Shown here one piece after another: positions 6,046 to 9,386 of a stretch of 9,386 nt of DNA (its first letter is position 1; every line of letters starts with the position of its first letter). Position numbers and translations under genes: made by a program. The DNA is taken from NCBI GenBank assembly GCA_900539645.1, contig UQCY01000067.1, forward strand, positions 1 through 9,386, read 5' to 3'. The stretch is from an uncultured Clostridium sp. GTDB lineage: Bacteria > Bacillota > Clostridia > Peptostreptococcales > Peptostreptococcaceae. Below the pieces are notes generated by a model. The model made no database searches, was not told the DNA's origin, and saw only the letters and a list, made by a program, of their open reading frames with translations.

Positions 6046-6876
6046 GATATAAAAATAGAAAATTGTACATTTACAAATTATCCTAATAATGGTGGGAATG
6101 TAGATATGGTTAATGAGTGGTCATATGGTTTATCGCTTTCTAAAGAATGGGATGAGAATGAAAAAGTAATGAAATATAATAAGGGTAGTGTAGAGATAAT
6201 AAACAATACTTTTGACGGTGCGTTTAGAACTATGTTACCAAGTATAAATGGAAATGTTATTATAAAAGGTAACACATTTAAAAATAGTGTTGCAACTGTG
6301 GCTGAAGGACCAGACGGAGGAGCAGGACCACAAGCAACATGCATAACAACAGATGATACAACAAAAAATAATTTTGTTATACAAAATAATATATTTGATA
6401 ATGCAGGGGCATTTCTTTTCCAAGATACAGCAGATGTAAGAGGTAATACATTTAAGTTTGATAGATTTTCCGTACATTATATACAAAGAAGAAGACATGT
6501 AGAGAATAAAGAAATCGATTTAAGAAATAATATATTTGAAATGGGTGAAAATAAATTAAAGATAATGGATTCTGCTTCAACACCGGTTATACTACCTGCA
6601 AATGTAAATGCAATAGCATTTTGGACTTGGTCTTCAGCTGAAGGAACAGTAGATCCTAATCAAATAAATCTTTCTAACTATGAATACAAATTTAATGGAG
6701 ATGGAACTAAAACATATTATCCGAGTTCAGAAAAGGCATTAAAAGAATTTGTAAATCCTAGGGATGTTAATGACACAAGTGTAAGAAACAACGAAAAAGT
6801 AGTTGTATCAGATAACATGACAATCGAAGCAGAAACAGCAGTAGATATACCAAAAGATAAAAATATTACTATTTAA
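6046..6876 (+). pseudogene. Middle fragment of the surface protein (beta-helix region)
   Basis: The frame is open from the codon after the first stop and continues the beta-helix: KIENCTFTN, VEIINNTFDG, VIIKGNTFKNS, FVIQNNIFDNAG, ADVRGNTFKF and IDLRNNIFEMG are successive turns with an N-x-F asparagine ladder as in pectate-lyase-like folds. The first in-frame ATG is at 6106, with no convincing ribosome binding site and no signal peptide, so independent expression is doubtful. It ends at the second TAA. Substrate or ligand is unknown; the catalytic residues of polysaccharide lyases are not recognisable. Confidence 0.6.
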
Positions 6877-7032
6877 GTTCCAAAAGGAAAAACTCTAACA
6901 TTAAACTCAGCAGGTGCTATTGATGTAACAGGCAGCCTAACTATATTAGGCAATGGAGAAGTAGTAATAGCTAAATCTGGAGAAGTTAGCGTAAACAAAG
7001 ATGCAACTTTAAATATAACAACTAATGTTGAC

Positions 7033-7206
7033 AACAAAGGAACAATAGATAACAATGGCGCTATAAACAACGGTGGAAGAATCTCAAATTCAGGAAAATT
7101 AACAAATAATAGCCAAATAAATAACTCAGGTAAAATCTCAAATTCAGGGGAAATAGTGAGTGAATCAGGGAAAAAAGGAGAAATATCAAATAGTGGTACT
7201 ATAGCA
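7033..7206 (+). repeat. Hexapeptide (18-base) tandem repeats in the surface protein
   Basis: Seven consecutive six-codon units run from 7033 to 7158, followed by an insertion of ten residues (7159-7188) and one more unit (7189-7206). The consensus is N, then S, N or G, then G, any residue, I or L, any residue. The DNA copies are diverged, but 14 bases at 7081-7094 recur exactly at 7135-7148, three units apart. Such repeats form a short left- or right-handed beta-solenoid stalk and are prone to gain or loss of units. Confidence 0.75.
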
Positions 7207-8400
7207 ACTCAAGAAGGTGGAAGTATTAAAGGAAACGACATTAATAAAGTGGATGATGGTACAACTATATCTCCCAATGACTATAAACCAGTAGATATTA
7301 AAGAAGCTTATAAATCTTCAAATTCAATTACTATGTCAGTGGCTGATTTTGGTAAATTTAATAAATTAGGCGAGGTAGAATTTACAATAGTAGAAGGTTC
7401 AGTTACAGAATCAAGAGGAGGAATTTGGGTAAGAGCTATAGATGGCAAGGTTACATTTGATGGATTAAATCTAAATACAAAATACACAGTATTTGCAAGA
7501 TATAAAGGATTAGGAAATACAGAAGTAAAGATGGAAGTTAGTACGTTATCACCATCTACAGGTGGTGGTGGAGTAGTAGCCCCAACATATACTCACGAAG
7601 AAATAATAGGAACAGACAGATATGACACAGCAGCAAAAATAGCTGACAAACTAGGCTCATACGATAACGTAGTCCTTGTAAACGCAGAATCATCAATGTC
7701 TGATGGACTATCAGCTTCTGGACTTGCAGGAAAAGAAAACGGAGCAATCCTACTAACTAAAAAAGACTCTATACCTAAAGTAACAATGGACAGAATCAAA
7801 AAAGTAAAAAAAGTTTACATAATCGGTGGAGAAGCAGCAATAAGCCAGAAAGTATCTGATGAGATAACTAAAAACGTTCCAAATGTAAAAGTTGAAAGAC
7901 TTGGTGGAAAAGACAGAGTTGAAACATCAGAAATAGTTGCTAAAAAACTTGGAAACTATTCAGATGCATTTGTAGTTAATGGATTCAAAGGTGAAGCAGA
8001 TGCAATGTCAGCATCATCAGTTGCAGCAAGAGAAGAAGCTCCAATACTATTAACAAACGGAAAAACTTCAACTCATGCTAAAAAATCTGGAGTTAAATAC
8101 TATGTAATCGGTGGAAACTCTGTAGTTGATAAATCAATAGCTGATAAATATAACGCAGAAGTATTAGCAGGAAAAGACAGATATGCGACAAATAAAGAAG
8201 TTATAAATGAATTCTACTCAGGATCAGACAAAGTCTACATAGCAAATGGGGATAAACTAGTTGACGCATTAACAGCATCTCCTCTAGCTAAAAAAGATGG
8301 TATAGTTTTAGTCAATGAAAAATCTGACAAGAGCATATTAAAAGGAAAAAATACAGTTCAGGTCGGTGGAATGGATTTCGAAATAGAATTTGAAAAATAG
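7156..8400 (+). CDS. C-terminal fragment of the surface protein: Fn3-like segment and three CWB2 wall-binding repeats
   Basis: The open frame reaches back to 6877; 7156 is merely the first GTG and has no ribosome binding site, so it is not a believable start. Three cell-wall-binding type 2 repeats lie at about 7600-7890, 7891-8154 and 8155-8397, each opening with a GTDRYDTA, GGKDRVETS or AGKDRYATN signature, followed by a VVLVN or VYIAN strand, a DALSAS-type helix and a YIIGG motif in the first two. In the family, sets of three bind secondary cell-wall polymers. GGGGVVAPTY links the Fn3-like segment to them. Without a signal peptide this fragment would stay in the cytoplasm. Codon use here is strongly A-ending, unlike the GAG/AAG-rich M20 genes. 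Confidence 0.6.
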   Translation: MSESGKKGEISNSGTIATQEGGSIKGNDINKVDDGTTISPNDYKPVDIKEAYKSSNSITMSVADFGKFNKLGEVEFTIVEGSVTESRGGIWVRAIDGKVTFDGLNLNTKYTVFARYKGLGNTEVKMEVSTLSPSTGGGGVVAPTYTHEEIIGTDRYDTAAKIADKLGSYDNVVLVNAESSMSDGLSASGLAGKENGAILLTKKDSIPKVTMDRIKKVKKVYIIGGEAAISQKVSDEITKNVPNVKVERLGGKDRVETSEIVAKKLGNYSDAFVVNGFKGEADAMSASSVAAREEAPILLTNGKTSTHAKKSGVKYYVIGGNSVVDKSIADKYNAEVLAGKDRYATNKEVINEFYSGSDKVYIANGDKLVDALTASPLAKKDGIVLVNEKSDKSILKGKNTVQVGGMDFEIEFEK

Positions 8401-8424
8401 AAAACTAAAAATTAAATAAAAAAT

Positions 8425-8457
8425 AAATCCCTCATCAAAAATAGGTGAGGGATTTTT
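8425..8457. terminator. Bidirectional terminator between convergent genes
   Basis: ATCCCTCA (8427-8434) pairs with TGAGGGAT (8446-8453), extended by AA/TT, around an 11-base loop. On the plus strand it is followed by TTTTTATA; on the minus strand by a T-rich tract (complement of 8401-8424). It serves both the surface-protein gene and the convergent transporter gene. Confidence 0.9.
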
Positions 8458-8484
8458 ATATATATTATTATCTTTTACAAATAA

Positions 8485-9324
8485 TTATGGAACAAGAATA
8501 AGTTCACAAGTACATTCTTGGAATTTTTCCTTCATAATTTTATTTACCTTTGATACCGCACTTGATAAACTAGTAGCTTCAATTCGGAAATAGACCGCAA
8601 TCCACAAGTGACGTCCTGTTTTTGTAATATCAAAAAATACAGGATTGAAGTTGTATTCATCTAAAATAGGGTTGCAAATTGCTTTCACTTCATCCATATA
8701 AACCTTGTTTGGCGAGAATAAAAATACGTCTTTAACAGCTCTCCACAACACTTTTATACTTTCTGGCAGCATGAATACCATAACTACTACGGCTACAATT
8801 TGGTCAAAGTATGGAGATATGAAGCCAAATGGTGTTTTTTTCAGATATAAAGACACTAAAAAAGCAAGCGCCATACCCATACTGTACACTATATCTAGCT
8901 TCCAACCGAGCAACTCTGCTTCAATTGTAGGTGAAGATAGGTTGCGATTTAATCTTTTCATAATAAGGAGAATTATAATACTCGCTACTCCAAGACAACA
9001 TTGGAATATTGAAACTTGTGCGTTATTTACAATATTTCCGCCTGATAAAGCAGAATCTAATACTTCTGCAGATACACCCATAGTTACGGATAACATCATA
9101 ACACTTTTGATTATGACAAATATCGACTCTACCTGAAAATACCCGTATGGATGCTTTTCAGATACAGGTTTATGGAATAATGGGGTTAAAAATAGGAGCA
9201 ATGCGATAAACACAAGCTCTGATGCGTCGTATACGGCATCTGTAAGTGCTGATTGAGAGTGGCTGTAAATAGCAAAAATAAACTCTGCAATAGCAAATAA
9301 AAGTCCAGATAAAAAGGACAACAT
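8485..9324 (-). CDS. Cation diffusion facilitator (CDF)-like membrane transporter
   Basis: This 279-residue protein has six predicted membrane segments and a cytoplasmic C-terminal domain (about 190-279). CDF features are D29xxxD33 (TDAVYD) in segment 2, the metal site, and EKHPYGYFQVES (57-67) between segments 2 and 3, the conserved hPxGxxxxE motif. In segment 5 the usual HxxxD is G140xxxD144 (GWKLD), so the metal site lacks the histidine; some CDF-like subgroups appear to lack it too, and the substrate (Zn, Co, Fe, Mn or other) is uncertain. ATG 9324 is the only ATG available: in-frame TGA and TAA codons lie four and five codons upstream. The N-terminus is about 16 residues shorter than E. 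coli YiiP before the segment 2 site, and only a weak TTGGA precedes the start. The gene converges on the surface-protein gene. Confidence 0.82.
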   Translation of the reverse strand: MLSFLSGLLFAIAEFIFAIYSHSQSALTDAVYDASELVFIALLLFLTPLFHKPVSEKHPYGYFQVESIFVIIKSVMMLSVTMGVSAEVLDSALSGGNIVNNAQVSIFQCCLGVASIIILLIMKRLNRNLSSPTIEAELLGWKLDIVYSMGMALAFLVSLYLKKTPFGFISPYFDQIVAVVVMVFMLPESIKVLWRAVKDVFLFSPNKVYMDEVKAICNPILDEYNFNPVFFDITKTGRHLWIAVYFRIEATSLSSAVSKVNKIMKEKFQECTCELILVP

Positions 9325-9386
9325 TAAAATCCAATGTCATTAAGTTAGCATTGTTAATGAGGTTATCTAAAAGAAAAATAGCAGGA
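9325..9386. other. Upstream edge of the transporter gene
   Basis: No gene can be read here. A small hairpin, TCATTAA (9337-9343) with TTAATGA (9354-9360) and a 10-base loop, lies just upstream of the transporter start. No clear promoter for the minus-strand gene is visible before the window ends. Confidence 0.35.

Larger units (their letters stand above)
5518..8400 (+). pseudogene. Secreted beta-helix/CWB2 cell-surface protein, interrupted by two in-frame TAA codons
   Basis: One frame of 960 codons runs from ATG 5518 to TAG 8400, broken only by TAA at 6043-6045 (codon 176) and TAA at 6874-6876 (codon 453); no frameshift is present. Read through, it encodes a signal peptide (KKK, then a hydrophobic core, cleavage near A28/A29), a right-handed beta-helix-like region (about 60-450) rich in N-x-F and I-x-x-N-x-F turns, a second beta-rich region, hexapeptide repeats (codons 506-563), a fibronectin III-like segment (about 595-680), a glycine-rich linker, and three CWB2 repeats (codons 696-960) for non-covalent cell-wall anchoring. 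TGGAGGTG (5505-5512) is a strong ribosome binding site. Each stop is one substitution from a Lys, Gln or Glu codon. TAA ends other genes here (3938 and 8485), so general recoding is unlikely. It may be recent decay, silencing or a sequence error. Confidence 0.85.

Noticed and set aside
6043..6876. Stop codon reassignment (TAA read as an amino acid throughout the genome)
   Set aside because: The methyltransferase (stop at 3938) and the transporter (stop at 8485) end in TAA at the expected family length, so TAA acts as a stop elsewhere in the window.
8705..9136. 143-codon plus-strand reading frame within the transporter gene
   Set aside because: It lies wholly opposite the CDF-like coding sequence, has low-complexity composition and no ribosome binding site; it is a shadow of the real gene.
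9331..9360. Resemblance of AAGTTAGCATTGTT to the repeat module
   Set aside because: Only part of the right side matches, the CCAG side is absent, and the local TCATTAA/TTAATGA hairpin explains the structure; the similarity may be chance.

Overview
The window is low-GC DNA from what is most likely an anaerobic Firmicute (Clostridia), possibly Peptostreptococcaceae. I base this on the AT-rich composition, strong GGAGG-type ribosome binding sites, Rho-independent terminators, a YqeM-like methyltransferase, a redox chaperone Hsp33, and a surface protein ending in three cell-wall-binding type 2 (CWB2) repeats, which are typical of Clostridioides and relatives. The genus is an inference.

Layout: 1-402 is non-coding and starts with one copy of a small structured repeat. 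403-2763 holds two tandem paralogous M20D amidohydrolases, related to YkuR/N-acetyldiaminopimelate deacetylase. A very large imperfect hairpin (2764-2946) starts at the base after the second stop codon. 3192-4873 holds a YqeM-like SAM methyltransferase and hslO (Hsp33), probably co-transcribed and ending in a strong terminator hairpin. 5042-5263 encodes a 73-residue protein of unknown function with its own terminator. 5518-8400 is a single 960-codon frame for a secreted, beta-helical, CWB2-anchored surface protein, interrupted by two in-frame TAA codons and otherwise intact. A bidirectional terminator separates it from a convergent minus-strand gene (8485-9324) for a cation diffusion facilitator-like membrane protein.

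The most unusual signal is a non-coding module. A conserved two-part internal loop (CTCCAG on one side, ATTGT on the other, closed by CG pairs and capped by a small GCAA/TTGC stem) sits at the tip of intergenic hairpins whose outer stems are unrelated in sequence. Copies lie at 1-26, 2813-2884 and 4901-4928, with a degenerate half copy at 2981-3006. I do not recognise it as a known RNA or repeat family.

The second notable feature is the surface-protein gene. Its frame is continuous through both stop codons, so it is a very recent pseudogene, a silenced surface antigen, a readthrough gene, or an assembly error.
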